Source: Gentiana macrophylla
Lineage: Eukaryota > Streptophyta > Magnoliopsida > Gentianales > Gentianaceae
Assembly (NCBI GenBank): GCA_026214975.1
Contig: JAOBSW010000059.1
Span: forward strand, 1-64,000
Length of the DNA stretch: 64,000 nucleotides
Direction: 5' to 3'
Every line of letters starts with the position of its first letter. Position 1 is the first letter of the stretch. The notes under the pieces are model-generated. The model searched no databases and was not told the DNA's origin. It saw nothing but the letters and a program-made list of their open reading frames with translations. This document shows, in pieces, positions 21,966-33,840 of the stretch. Position numbers and translations under genes: made by a program.

Positions 21966-23157
21966 TTAATCGCTTGCTTGCTCCTACATGTCCACCTGGA
22001 AAAGTATCTCAAGATTCTCAACAATGTTGCCGCATTATGTGTCAGAATATACATTTTAAACGATTGATTTTGGTATAAGATTCAAATGAATGAGTCTTAT
22101 ATTATAAGCAATTTGCTATTTTGCCTAGGTGTATTACGCAAACTAATGACAACTGATCAATATGGTGGTCTATTATTTATGCTTTCAACCTATTATATTT
22201 TTTGTTTTCATGATTAAATTGGAACCAAGTACTTGCATTTTGGTGAAGAGGAAAAAGAAAGTACGATGCAGGAGATGTCTCTGATAGGAATGTCTTCTCA
22301 CATGATCGTTCATCTCTGGTTTGGCCGAAGATATTCAAGTATTGAAGGTTTAGCAGCAATTGTGATTCATGCTTCAAATGCATTAGTGTATTCGTGAAAT
22401 TTGATATTTTGGTATTGTATGTGATCATTGCGAATTGAAATCTCATGTATCTATTTTACACTTGTTTTGTAATTGTTTTTTTTTTTGTGTTGAAGTTTTT
22501 TTTTTTTAGTGTATGTGTATATTCAAGTTGAAGCTTTTTTTAGTGTTGTTTTCTTCAAGACTAACTAATCCCAACAAACCTTTAAAGGTTAAATTGATCC
22601 TAACTTCCTAAAGGAGGAACAATGAATTACAACACTTAACCAAGATGATGATAAGAAGAAGGAACACCTATTATGACTACAAAAGAAGAACCTGACTCAT
22701 CCAATGAAGGAAACATGCATGAACTCAAACAAAAGACCCTAAGTTTCAAGCAATCAAGCTGGTCAAACGCCTCGTTTAGTATAAATTTCTTCTTTACTAG
22801 CAATGTGAGGAATAACTAGACTTACATTTTTTATGAAGAATAATGATCACACAGTTCACACTTGAGAAAAATGTTTTTTGATTTAGGACAAACCCACTTA
22901 ATAATCCAATTAAGATCCTCAATTTTTTTCCAAGCAACGGGTAATTGTAATAGTGAGACCAAAAGGAATACTCAAAAGTCTAACCAATATCTATTTCAAT
23001 TCACAAACAATGAGATACTAAAATTAAAAGATACATCTATAGACCATAACAAAATTGGCTAACATTACAATGAATTTTTACTACATAACATCGTGTCAAA
23101 ACAAAAATACAGTGACATTACTACATAACGTAGAATCACAATAAATGTACCCCCTAG
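21966..23157. other. MULE interior, no gene seen
   Basis: AT-rich DNA with frequent stops and poly-T runs near 22480-22540. Nothing recognised. Confidence 0.45.
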
Positions 23158-23331
23158 TTAAAGTAGCCATTCAGTTGTCACAACAACTAACATACATGAT
23201 AAGTTGTCACAATTATAAATCACAATAGCTATTTCATTGTCACAAAGATCACAGTGGTACGATGGAGCTCCTTCTAACACTCCTTCAAGTGTTGCAGGCC
23301 TGACTTCAACACCATTGGAAGGTGGATCCAT
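23158..23331 (-). pseudogene. Fragment like the N-terminus of a plant TRAF-type zinc-finger protein
   Basis: A 57-codon frame starting at the ATG at 23329-23331. It begins M-D-P-P-S-N-G-V-E-V and has E-G-A-P-S-Y-H-C-D-L-C-D. From memory this resembles the start of a plant TRAF-like zinc-finger family; after that point the similarity stops, as at an exon edge. It lies inside the MULE, opposite to the FAR1-type fragment, so it could be a captured host exon. I could not check it against any database. Confidence 0.35.
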
Positions 23332-24329
23332 TGCTTCAAACTACAGGCAAAGAGTCCCCAAGCTTGCATCTTAAATACGTTAATTTTCCCTACGGTTCAG
23401 CTAATGAACACCAATTCGCCTGAAACAATTCACACACACACACAAACAAACATAAAACTTCTTGATTTTTTAAACTTAAAAAAAAAAGGTCGTCAATGGA
23501 TCTTACGGAAGAAGTGCATGATGAAGCAACAAAAACACAAGGGTCAACTAACAAGCAATCAAGCACGAGCAGCCATAATAGGTGTGTAAGGGCCTAATCG
23601 TTTAAAATAAATAACTTGGTCTAATACTGAGTATGTGTGAAGCTTGTACAAGTTGCTTGACACTAATCATGGACTAGGTGACACAGAATCAGGGGAAGGA
23701 GAGGGGGAGAGGAGGGGGGGGAGAAGCTGAATAGCTCTTAAGATTTAGATTATTTATATTAAAAAAACGCCTTGAAATGAATTGCTGAATAACATGTGGG
23801 CCGTCAATCTCACACACCATCAAAAATCACTATTTTACGTTTTCATTCACTAGAATATAACCTACTACTCGTGTTACCTTCCAGCTCTCAATGCCACCCG
23901 TCTTCAAGTTGAACGTTGTCTCCTAAGACTCAGGGTTGGTAACAACAATTTTATTCTCCAGAACCTCAGTATATGGTGCTGCATCTAAGTCAAATATCAG
24001 ATTGGGATCACAAAAATAGTCAAATTATCACAGTACAACAAAATTCAATATTTCAATTCTTCTGCCTCTAAAGCATGCTAGAAGAAACCAGCATTGATAT
24101 GCCAAGGGGCATATTTTGCATCTAGCACACTACTTCAACCATCCTTAAATTTACCGAATTTTGAAAACATACACATATATCACTATATTAATTTACAGCA
24201 AGTACTGATTCTCAGATTGAAGGACAGTGCAATATACATAATAAAAACAAAACAAAAAGAACAAAAACTCTTTCTTTTTTGTTTGAGGGCTACAAAAACC
24301 TTTTCTACGATAACAAATTCTAGCCATGA
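23332..24329. other. MULE interior, no gene seen
   Basis: Contains a short CA repeat near 23431-23445 and purine runs near 23690-23725. Short ORFs only. Confidence 0.45.
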
Positions 24330-24805
24330 CAATAGGAAAATCTATAGAAGATTGAACACTTATGGAAGAGTATTTCTAACCCCTCACACGAAGAAACAGA
24401 AGAGTACTTCTAACCCTTCACCAAAAGAAACAACGGGTCAAGGAAACAATAGATACAAAATCGAACCTCGGTAGAAGATTTAACAATCGCAAGAGCAAAA
24501 TAACTGCCCACTTCATCATTTCCGTCAATCCCTCTCACCCGGCAACCTAAGGAAGAAGACGACGATGAAGCAGAGCCGTCGTGGTCGTCGACATCGTTTT
24601 TTCAGCCCTGTATTTTCGTTCTGAAGAGAAGAGAAATAGGGATTATACGCCTTTGTATAAAAGTATTTTGATAAAGTGGGCTCGGTTAATGAATCAAGGA
24701 ATTCAGCTCGGTTCTATTTTTTATTATTATTTTAATAACAATGACGCAAAACGACACCGTTTAACAGGAGTTCCGCACTACGGCACCTCCATATCAGAAT
24801 TTCCC

Positions 24806-24884
24806 AAGATCAGGACCATGCACTGCTACCAACATCATTGACGGATGTTGGAGATGTAACCCAAACTGGGCCGACCATCATCAG
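24806..24884 (+). pseudogene. Pectate lyase exon, left part
   Basis: Between the MULE duplication and the next LTR the plus strand encodes S-G-P-C-T-A-T-N, then C-W-R-C-N-P-N-W-A-D-H, the conserved N-terminal motif of plant pectate lyases (polysaccharide lyase family 1, secreted, cutting de-esterified pectin in the wall). The usual N-P-I-D before it reads N-I-I-D. The exon is cut at codon CAG by the 24885-38129 element and resumes in the same frame at 38135. Upstream it is cut by the MULE. Confidence 0.85.
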
Positions 24885-25388
24885 TGACGATGCTGGATTT
24901 TATCATGTATAATTTTGGGTCAATTTAATCTAGGGATGATCGAATCAAGGATGATTTTGGGGGTGATTTTAGACTGAGCCTGAGAGTCTCTCTCAGGTTG
25001 CCTACATATCCTATTGTGTTCCAGGAATCAAGTCACACGTAGTTCCTGGAAGTGTATATTTATAGGGAGTTCATTACCCTAACCCTAAACCATGTCGGTT
25101 TGGGTAAAATACAGTATTAGCCCTTTCGGCTTTTACTAGCTTATATGGGCTTTACCCACTTATGCAAGTAACCACATGGATAATGGGCCTGCGTGTCTAG
25201 AGTGGACTTCGTCCGTACCCCGAACTTTTCGACTTCCGGTATCGAGATGGACCCTATCGTCTTGGTTCTCTGATCACGTCGGTCGCCGATGCCTCAAATC
25301 GTAATTCGACCCTTGGGCTATCACTTATTCTTGTTTCAGGAGGACTATCTCGTGACGCCACGTGGAGGTGCGGTATTCGGTATCGTCA
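24885..25388 (-). repeat. 3' LTR of the minus-strand Tat-like element
   Basis: 504 bp, TG...CA ends, homologous to 37628-38129 throughout. A minus-strand TATAAATATA lies at 25055-25064. Confidence 0.95.
25055..25064 (-). promoter_or_regulatory. LTR TATA box
   Basis: The minus strand reads CTATAAATATACACTTCC; the partner LTR has the same motif at 37797-37806. Confidence 0.65.
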
Positions 25389-25444
25389 TAAGCCCCCCAG
25401 ATCTATCTGAGCTCTTGAGGTCAGGTCTGATCTGTCAAAGGTGT
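25389..25444 (-). promoter_or_regulatory. Polypurine tract at the foot of a stem-loop
   Basis: On the minus strand CAGATC (25444-25439) pairs with GATCTG (25403-25398), and a G run then CTTA leads directly into the 3' LTR. This is the true tract of the element. Confidence 0.65.
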
Positions 25445-25804
25445 ATCTCGGCCACTGTCGTCCAATGATTGGAATTTAAACCTGCCCTGCGGACTTACTT
25501 CCCGTGGAGTCCGACATACGGATTTTCCATGTCTGCTTTGCAGACTTTTTTGCCTTAGCATTTTCTGTCCCTTGGACTTATAATGTGTGGCTAAGTGGAC
25601 ATCGACTTTGATGCCGTAGTGCCGAATGAATGATGAGATGTCCAACTTGGGATTTGTCTCGGTTGAAGTTGACTTCTACGAAGAATCTGATTTAATCCTT
25701 CTTTTCTTTTGTCTTTGATATACACTATCTTTCTTTATTGCGGCCTTTGGCCTTATTCGCACATCGGCTTCTCCCATGTCGATGTACATATGTCGATTTC
25801 TGCT

Positions 25805-25844
25805 CCCCAAGTATCATGAGAACCTTAGGATTTGATCATATTTG
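25805..25844 (-). other. Weak stem-loop with G run
   Basis: Plus-strand CCCC at 25805-25808 touches CAAGTAT (25808-25814), which can pair with ATATTTG (25838-25844) with one G-T pair. It is a weaker member of the series at 25389, 33991, 34474 and 35229. Confidence 0.4.
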
Positions 25845-25913
25845 TATTTTATTGGGCATGTTGTCCGACGACCGGATTTCATTCATTGTCTGCGGTGCGC
25901 ACTGTCAGTGGAT

Positions 25914-26333
25914 TTCGAGAAAATGCAGATGGAGCTCAATTCCTCTCTGGCTGAAGTTAAGCAGACTCGGAAGGAGAGGGATGCGCTGCAGGGCGAGCTT
26001 GATCGAGTTCCCTCATAGGTCGAGGCGGCCAGAAAAGACGCGGTCATCGGGTTCCGCAAGTCGACTGAGCTCGATGATGATCTGACTGTGATGATGCGTA
26101 TGGCGATGATAGGTGGTTACATTCTGGCGGTGAATCACGCTTTGCATGTCTATCCAGGGTTTGATGTAAGTAAACTTGCTGCGCCACCATTCTATGAGCC
26201 CGAGGCGGAGAAGCAATACGACCAATATAACGAGGAGTTCAATCGAGGGGAATCTCTGGCTCTGAAATATGGTCCCTCGACTTCTACGCAAGCCGCCGAT
26301 ACCGCACCGCCCGCTGTCATCACCCACTACTAG
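25914..26333 (+). pseudogene. C-terminal part of an antisense Tat ORF, cut by CACTA
   Basis: The plus-strand frame is antisense to the host element. It has a coiled-coil-like stretch (E-V-K-Q-T-R-K-E-R-D-A-L-Q-G-E-L), an in-frame TAG at 26016-26018, then A-R-K-D-A-V-I-G-F-R, a G-G-Y-I-L-A-V segment and V-Y-P-G-F-D-V-S-K-L. This is the layout of the C-terminal end of antisense proteins in Retand-type elements. At codon ACC (26322-26324) the CACTA element enters and its own first bases supply two codons and a stop. The original end continues in frame at 33811-33840. Confidence 0.65.
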
Positions 26334-26339
26334 AATTTT

Positions 26340-26965
26340 CTGTTTTTCCGACGGGAATTTCCGACGAAATATGGTCGTAGGAAAATTCCGACCAATTTCC
26401 GACGGTTTTGCGACGACTAAAATAATTAAGAAAAGAAAAAAATAGTTCCGACCAATTTCCGACGGATTTCAATTGTCACAAAGTCTCCGTCGGTATTTGG
26501 TCGGAAACCTAGCGCGCGAAAGTCTCCCGCCTACTGTTTAAGGGCGCGAAATTCTCCCGCTAGGTGTTTCCTACGAATTTCCGACGAACATGTGTTTCCT
26601 ACCAATTTCCGACGAACATAAGGTTTTCCTACCAATTTCCGACGAAAATAAGTCTTTCCTACCAATTTCCGACTAAAAATAAGATTTGCCGACCAATTTC
26701 CGACGGATTTCAATTGTCACAAAGTCTCCGTCGGTATTTGGTCGGAAACCTAGCGCGCGAAAGTCTCCCGCCTACTGTTTAAGGGCGTTTCCTACGAATT
26801 TCCGACGAACATGTGTTTCCTACCAATTTCCGGCGAACATAAGGTTTTCCTACCAATTTCCGACGAAAATAAGTCTTTCCTACCAATTTCCGACTAAAAA
26901 TAAGATTTTCCTACCAATTTCCGACGAACATAAGTCTTTCCTACCAATTTCCGACGAACATAAGT
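26340..26965. repeat. Left subterminal repeats of the CACTA element
   Basis: Many copies of CCTACCAATTTCCGACGAA and close variants. A larger block with GTCACAAAGTCTCCGTCGG and TAGCGCGCGAAAGTC occurs twice, about 243 bp apart. Such repeats bind the transposition proteins in known CACTA elements. Confidence 0.9.
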
Positions 26966-27189
26966 CTTTTCAGAAAATAACATGTTATGTACATAAATTT
27001 TTATAAAATTTTGTTCCTTTAAAGGAATTTAATTTTTTTTAATATAAAACTTTGAGTTAATATATAATATTCAGTTTATTATAAAATTCTAATATACATA
27101 TTCTAATAAACATTGCGTTAAAATATAAAATTCATTATTTTTATAAAAATTCCTTTATCGAACGATAATACATGTGATTTTGATAATAC

Positions 27190-28510
27190 TATTTACTATA
27201 GATTGTCGAGTGAGATCCGACATCGTTATCGAGTGAGATCCGACATCGTTATCGATCATTGAGATAAGATTATCTACGTATGGCTCGATCGATCGTTATC
27301 GGCGAATGAGTTAACAAATCGTGGTTCGTTATCGAGCGATCGATTTGAATCTAAGGATTCGTTATCGAGCGAATGAGTTACATCGATCGCTATCGATCAT
27401 TGTGATAGTACTTATCAACTATGTCTCGATTGATCGTTATCGAGCGAAGGAGTTAAGAGTTGGGGATCGTTAGTAAGAGATCGATTTGAATCTCGGGGTT
27501 CGTTATCGAAAGCCGAATGAGTTATATCGTTATCGATCATTGTCTCGATGGATCGTTATCGGCGAAGGAGTTAAGCGTCGGGGATCATTATTAAGAGATC
27601 GATTTGAATCTCGGGTTCGTTATCGAATGAACGAAAGTTAAATCGTTATCGATAATTGTGATATTACTATCTACTATGGCTCGATCGATCGTTATCGGCG
27701 AATGAGTTAACAAATCGTGGTTCGTTATCGAGCGATCGATTTGAATCTCCGGATTCGTTATCGAGCGATTGAGTTACATCGTTATCGATCGTTGTGAAAG
27801 TACTATCAACTATGTCTCGATGGATCGTTATCGGCGAAGGAGTTAAGAGTCGGGATCGTTATTAAGAGATTGATTTGAATCTCGGGGTTCATTATCGGCG
27901 AATGAGTTAGATCATTATCGATCATTGTCTCGATCGATCGTTATCGGCGAAGGAGTTAAGAGTCGGGATCGTTATTAAGAGATCGATTTGAATCTCGGGG
28001 TTCGTATCGGTTTAATGAGTTAAATCGTTATCTATCATTGTGATAGTACTATCTACTATTGCTCGATCGATCGTTATCGGCGAATGAGTTAACAATCGTG
28101 GTTCGTTATCGAGCGATCGATTTGAATCTCGGATTCGTTATCGGCGATTGAGTCGTTATCGATCGTTGTGAAAGTACTATCAACTATGTCTCGATGGATC
28201 GTTATAGAGCGAAGGAGTTAAGAGTCGGGATCGTTATTAAGAGATCGATTTGAATCTCGGGGTTCATTATCGAGCGAATGAGTTAGATCATTATCGATCA
28301 TTGTCTCGATCGATCGTTATCGGCGAAGGAGTTAAGAGTCGGGATCGTTATTAAGAGATCGATTTGAATCTCGGGGTTCGTTATCGAGCGAATGAGTTAA
28401 ATCGTTATCGATCATTGTGATAGTACTATCTACTATTGCTCGATCGATCGTTATCGGCGAATGAGTTAACAAATGTGGTTCGTTATCGAGCGATCGATTT
28501 GAATATTATA
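27190..28510. repeat. Minisatellite with TCGTTATCGAGCGA motif
   Basis: Units of about 90-100 bp, with TCGTTATCG(AG)CGA, GATCGATTTGAATCTC and CATTGTGATAGTACTATC, are grouped into larger units of about 380 bp. The GCTCGATCGATCGTTATCGG landmark occurs near 27285, 27675, 28060 and 28435. Rich in CG and ATCGAT. Confidence 0.85.
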
Positions 28511-28589
28511 AAAATTGTTATATATAATATTCAATTTATAAAAATTTTAAAAGCAATAATGTTTCATAAATGACTAGATGGATCCTCGG

Positions 28590-29450
28590 TTTGTAATCAC
28601 TCACTGAATAACAAATATAGGGTTTTGAATCTCGGGGTTCATTAACGTCCGATTGATCTCAATCCCGATATTCGAAGTCAATTAAGCGATTTCAAACCGA
28701 TATCTTTCCTTATTGATCATTCTGATAGTACTATCTGCTATAGATCGTCAGTTTGTTATCGAGCGATTGATTTGAATCTTGGGGTTCGTTGATGACCGAT
28801 TGATCTTAATCCCGAGATTCAAAGTCGATTAAGCGATTTCAAACCGATATATTTCTTACAGATCATTCTCGATAGTACTATCGATATATATCATCGATTC
28901 GTTATCGACCGATTGATTTGAAACTCGGGTTCATTAACGACCGATTGATATGCTAAATATCCCACAAAATCACTTACTCAATAACAAACCTCGGGTTAAA
29001 GAGAAATTTACTCGAGAATGAACCTCGGGTTTGAAATCACTTACTCAATAACAAACCTCGGGTTCTAATCATTTACTCAAGAATGAACCTCGGGTTTGAA
29101 ATCACTTACTCAATAACGAACCTCGGGTTCTAATCACTTACTCAATAACGAACCTTGGGATAGAACTCACTAACTCAATAACAAACCTCGGTTTGTAATC
29201 ATTTAATCAATAACAAATCTCGAGACTGAACTCATCAACTCAATAACGAACCTCAATACTAAAATCACAATTCAATAACGAGCATCATGTTTTAATCAGT
29301 TACTCAATAACGAACCACGAGTTTTAATCACTTACTCAATAACCAACCTTATTGTGATTGAACTCACCAACTCAATAACAAACCTCGGTTTGTAATCACT
29401 CACTGAATAACAAATATAGGGTTTAAAATCACTTACTCAATAAAATGAGA
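28590..29450. repeat. Related minisatellite in the opposite direction
   Basis: Units of about 30-37 bp with ACTCAATAACGAACCTCGGG. This is close to the reverse complement of the CTCGGGGTTCGTTATCG part of the block at 27190-28510, so the same motif is present in both directions. Confidence 0.8.
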
Positions 29451-29461
29451 GACTCTAATAC

Positions 29462-29513
29462 ATGCCACTTGATACAACCTTCTTACAACCGTTGCACCAT
29501 AAAGTCTTCTCAG
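29462..29513 (-). mobile_element. Single end of the Mutator-type MITE family
   Basis: TCTAATACATGCCACTTG and ACAACCGTTGCACCATAAAG match the inverted repeat of the MITE at 16510-16691. The second end was not found. Confidence 0.6.
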
Positions 29514-29753
29514 ATAGATATTATTATTATTATCATTATTATTATATGCAATAATCCCTATTAGAGAAAGGGTCACTCTCTGGCGATTTTGGGGCTTACT
29601 AGGGTTCCAAACCGCCATTTTCGACTAAAACTTGAGCTCTTGATGCGTTCTTCTTCTTCTTTCTTACAAATTTCTTCTGCAAATCTCTGTAATCATAACC
29701 TGCTTCCATTTCGCTGAATTTGCTGATTGTTTTTTTCGATTTTTCTTGTCCCA

Positions 29754-30569
29754 ATGGGACATAAATCAAAAAATAAAAATGCGAACGGTTCATCTTCAAA
29801 ATCAAAGATTGTTGATGGAGCTGCTACAATTGTAGCTCTACCTACTGTCAAAGATGCTGCTACGTCCTCCTCTGATATTGCGAAGAACCCTGGAGGTGTT
29901 AATGGCGGAAAAGAGGGAGCTTCGAACCCTAATACGAGTCTGGCAAATGATGATGTTCGAACGCCGAAACAGAGTAGAATTGCGTGGTTGGTTCTCGCCC
30001 CTTATCATCGAATCCTAAGGTCTTGAATGCTGCTCAATCTCCCCCTGGTTTGAATTTGGGCTCACAGGATTCAAATGCCACTGCTTCGATTGAAAAGGTA
30101 ACTCCTTTGGATAAAACTGCTTCTGAGAAATCGATTTTGGATGGTGCTGTTCCAAATGCCCCCCCCTCCCAAGTCTGTAGATGTTGCTAATTTGAATGAA
30201 AAGCATGTTGCACTTGAAAAATCGACCCAGTTATCTTCGGATGTCAATGCTGCATTTACTGAAAATGTTGTGTCCCCCCTTGTTGTTTTGAATGTTGTTG
30301 GTTCCATTGCTTCTGTTGTTGTTACTGGGAATAAATATAATGGGGATAATGAAAATGTTGGTAAGGGATCCTGTGTTCCAATTAATATTGAAGATGTAGG
30401 TGCTGGGGGTTTAAACTGCAACACTGTGGGTGGCTCTACTAGTACTGCTCCTACCAGACCTGCAAACCTGCCTAAAGTTCCTAATGCTGCACCTTATTCT
30501 GGTTATGTTGGTGATGATCCTAGTAGGCTGAGTCTTTATCTCTGTTTTACTACACTCTTGTGCTCATAA
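29754..30569 (+). pseudogene. Low-complexity ORF region inside CACTA, unknown
   Basis: Plus-strand frames from the ATG at 29757 run through three phases (to 30026, 29984-30190, 30141-30569), and the composition is protein-like: basic start (M-G-H-K-S-K-N-K-N), then Ser, Asn, Val and Ala rich. The C-rich run near 30160 may hold a frameshift. The style resembles the N-terminal part of plant LINE ORF1 proteins, but no domain can be named. It could equally be a captured host exon. Confidence 0.35.
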
Positions 30570-33328
30570 GTTTGATGATTCATACACTCACATTGCAAGT
30601 ATTAAATCTGCCATAAAGAAACCTTGCTTAACATGTCAGTGCACTTAACCCTTCTATGTTGGTTTGTTGAGCCTTGCTCTTTTTGATCTGCTGTGTCTCA
30701 TTGCTGATCCATATCCTGTTGCATTGAAAATTTGTTGAACAACATGCCGATCCGAAAGACTTTTTCTATATCTCGTATAGCTTAATGTGTAGTAGGTCTT
30801 GGCTGTGTGGTTTCATGTCTGTTGAACATATTGTTTTCAGCATTGAGTTTCAATTTGGATAATCTCATCTCTTGGACTTGATTATCCTCTCTGAAGATCA
30901 GCTGAAAGTTCAGCCTTGTATCTGATCTGTTTACTTTGTATAGCTTGTTGATCTGCACTCATTTATTTCTTCTTTGTGTTAAAGACCAATGTGGCCGGGC
31001 AATGCACATATAATTTATCATTTTCATTTTTTCAAACGGACATTACATCAACTTTTTTTTCCTTTTCTCGAATCAAAGTTGTGAAAATGTGTTGTGCCAT
31101 TCGTGGTGTGAAAATGTGTTGTGCCACTCGTGGTGTGAAAGTGTATTTGGACTCGATTAGAAAAGCTTGTTGTCAAGGAAGAAACACTAATTTAACTGCT
31201 GGTGAGCTTCTATGTTTTTGCCAACAAAGTTTCTTTCCTTTTCATCGTAAGGCTATACAGGTCTGCATTATGCACCCACAAAGTTTGAGCTTTTATATGC
31301 ACTATTTGGAGGTTCAGTCATCTTGCCTTGTTTTTATTTTGTTATATTTTTCAGCTTTTATATGCACTAGACTGTATCGAATTCTCTGAATTCCTTGAAG
31401 GAAAAAACTTGGCTGGTTTAAGTAGTAGTGGTGATTCTGGTTTTGCAAGGGACCATATTTCAGAATCACATATCTTGTTCCAGTAAGTGTTAAACAGCTT
31501 AATCTTAGGTGGCATACTTGTTTGATTTTTGCTGTTTGTGTGTAGTTTGAACTCCTTTGTGTGTTTATGTGTGTTGCTATTTGGACAAATCCGTGTTGAA
31601 CTCTAATCAAGCAATCAAGATCTAAGTTCAGAATTGTCCTTGAAAGGTTGAATCGGCATATAGGCCTGTGAGGATTTTGGCCATTCAGTCCATATTTTGA
31701 GAGACAATCAACTCGTAAAAGCCCTGCTCAGATTGAGAGTTTGTCTGTTTGTCCTTTCATTCAAGAACAATTTGCGTAAAGTTGTGAAATCGTAATCCGT
31801 GAATTGGTGGTATCACCAAGATCATCACCTTGAGCATAAGGTTGAGATTTCGGATTTCACCTACTTGATCGCTTTTTGATCATCAAGTTCAAGGTCTGAA
31901 TCTGTGGTAGTCTTGATATGTAACTCAAACTTGTGTGATCTTTGGATTCAGGACTTTCTTTAGTGTGGTTGGTTAGAATACTTACACACCGCCAAGTCGA
32001 AAAGGTTTTGACCAAATTAAATCCTTTAATCACCGCAAGGATTTGCTTTTTCGTTCAAGGCTAGTCCTGCTTTTGCTTATCCTCTTATAAACTGCTATGC
32101 GAAACTCTTATAGCCTCTTTGCTTGAGTTTCTCGCCCCTGTGTATCTAATTTGAGATCCGCTTTATTCTTGCCGTGCATTTGTTGAGAATCTGCTGGATT
32201 TGCTATCTTGATTTTACCGTGTTGATATCTCATTGCCGGTCCGCTTTGTCGCACTCTTCTTGCTTGAACCGCCTCTTTGGTTCATAAACTCGTGATCACC
32301 GCCGATTCCGAAATCGCTTTAACTCGTTGTGCTTGTGTTGAGTTTGATCTTGTTGATCCTGTATTTCTAATCGAACTCTTTGATCTCTATAGCCTTGTAA
32401 TCGCTGCTTTTATGCACTCACTTTGTCGCCGATATATCGCTATTTGAGTTCTTGAACCGCTTAGTATCACCGGGCCTTGTTGTACCACCGCTATTTGCAT
32501 TTCGTGGTTCTTTCAGTAATCGCCTCAAGCTTTTGACCGCTTTGTAACGGAATATAGGCTTTCGTTTTGATCTTGTTTTAATTCTGTTAGTTTTGTTGAA
32601 CATTTTGTTTTTCAGCATTGAGGTTCTTGTGTGATAATCTTATCATTGGAATTTGATTATCACTTCTGAAACTCAACTAAAAGTTTAGCTCTTTTGATAA
32701 AGATTAAGTGCTGTAGATTATATATGTATCTCTGATGTGTAACTTGTAATTGAATTGTTGATCCTTTGCAATTTAGTATTGTACATTTCTTGAATCTCTG
32801 AAGTGCTGTGCCTTGTGTAAAATATTATACCTGCAACTTAATGATTACTTGAACTTGAACAATTTGATTTTTTTTGTTTTTGTAACCTGTAGACATTTGC
32901 CGTCTGCATTATATACAGTTGGTCTAATATTGTTATAAGTAATCATTTAATTAAGTTGGCCTATTTTTGCTTCTTCAATCCGTCTATAAGGTTGAATTGT
33001 TTGATTACTTTAGTTTGTCATTCTTTGTTTCAACAAACTTATATTTAGCATAAAAGGTTATAAAGGTTTTTATGAGGGAAATGGACAATTAATGACGGAA
33101 ATACCTTTATTAATAGCCGATTTTTTGTAGTAAAGTATGTTATATATTCACATGTACATTTATATATATTGGATTAGTGCATAAGAAGGATTAGAAAACA
33201 AAGCCTATCTTGGATACATTGAGAAGCTACCAAGACTTGCCTCCTGTAAGTCTCTATCCACTTGAAATATATGCACTTTCTCACCATTACATTTGTCGTG
33301 TTTAGCAGAAATATATTGCTTTATTCTC
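30570..33328. other. CACTA interior, unassigned
   Basis: T-rich DNA without long ORFs. Two related stretches lie at 30820-30925 and 32590-32700 (TTCAGCATTGAG...AATCT(C/T)ATC...CTGAA...CT). A short tandem pair GTGAAAATGTGTTGTGCCA lies at 31081-31130. It reads like intron or untranslated DNA from a captured gene, but this cannot be shown. Confidence 0.4.
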
Positions 33329-33439
33329 TTATTTTCTCCCCTTCTCAAATGCTTTTATAGACAAAGCGTTGGCTGCTTTAGCGATAGAGGACAAAAAGAG
33401 AGCAGTATGATGTTCTTTGAGAAGCACCTTGAAGATATT

Positions 33440-33800
33440 TTGCAGTCGGAATAAGCAAATTTTCGTCGGAAATTTGTCGGAATAATTAAGCAAATTTTCG
33501 TCGGAATTTAGTCGGAAATTAAGCAAATTTTCGTCGGTATTTAGTCGGGAATTAAGAAAATTTTCGTCGGAATTTAGTCGGGAACTAGGCAAATTTTTGT
33601 CGGAAAATTGTCGGAATAAATTGTCGGAAGTTCGTTGGAAACATTCGTCGCAAATTTCGTCGGAAATTTAGTCGGAAATTTCGTCGCAACGCGTTTCCAA
33701 CGGGCTTTTTTCCAACAGCCCATATTTCGTCGGAAATTGGTCGGAAATGCGCATTTCCGACCAATTTCCGACGAAATTTCGCGTAGGAATTGCCGGAAAT
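33440..33800. repeat. Right subterminal repeats of the CACTA element
   Basis: Ten or more copies of TTTTCGTCGGAATTTAGTCGG and variants, inverted relative to the left end. Confidence 0.9.
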
Positions 33801-33810
33801 TCTAGTAGTG

Positions 33811-33840
33811 ACCGAGCCGACTCCCGATGCTACTTCCTAG
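33811..33840 (+). pseudogene. Last codons of the antisense ORF after CACTA
   Basis: The repeated ACC codon is followed by nine codons and TAG at 33838-33840, in the frame of 25914-26324. This is the natural end of that ORF. Confidence 0.55.

Larger units (their letters stand above)
20605..24805. mobile_element. Mutator-like element (MULE) with long inverted repeats
   Basis: 4,201 bp, ending in GGGAAATTCTGATATGG and its reverse complement. It is flanked by the perfect 9-bp duplication AAGATCAGG at 20596-20604 and 24806-24814, the size made by Mutator transposases. The left arm (20605-20883 plus 21233-21441) is the reverse complement of the right arm 24330-24805; the left arm has an extra 350 bp in the middle. 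The inside holds a FAR1-type fragment and a fragment of a host-like gene in the other direction. It has split the pectate-lyase-like sequence. Confidence 0.88.
26325..33810. mobile_element. CACTA (En/Spm) element, non-autonomous
   Basis: 7,486 bp with terminal repeats CACTACTAGAATTT at the left and its reverse complement at the right. The 3-bp target duplication ACC lies at 26322-26324 and 33811-33813. Both ends hold dense subterminal repeats with TTTCCGACGA or the reverse. The interior has no recognisable TNP2-type transposase. It carries two minisatellite blocks in opposite direction, an ORF region of unknown origin and AT-rich DNA. Confidence 0.92.

Noticed and set aside
24094..24474. 126-codon plus-strand ORF
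   Set aside because: Runs into the right MULE arm; low complexity and no counterpart in the left arm frame.
27190..29450. CRISPR-like look of regular repeats
   Set aside because: Plant nuclear minisatellite with diverged units and no unique spacers; no cas genes.
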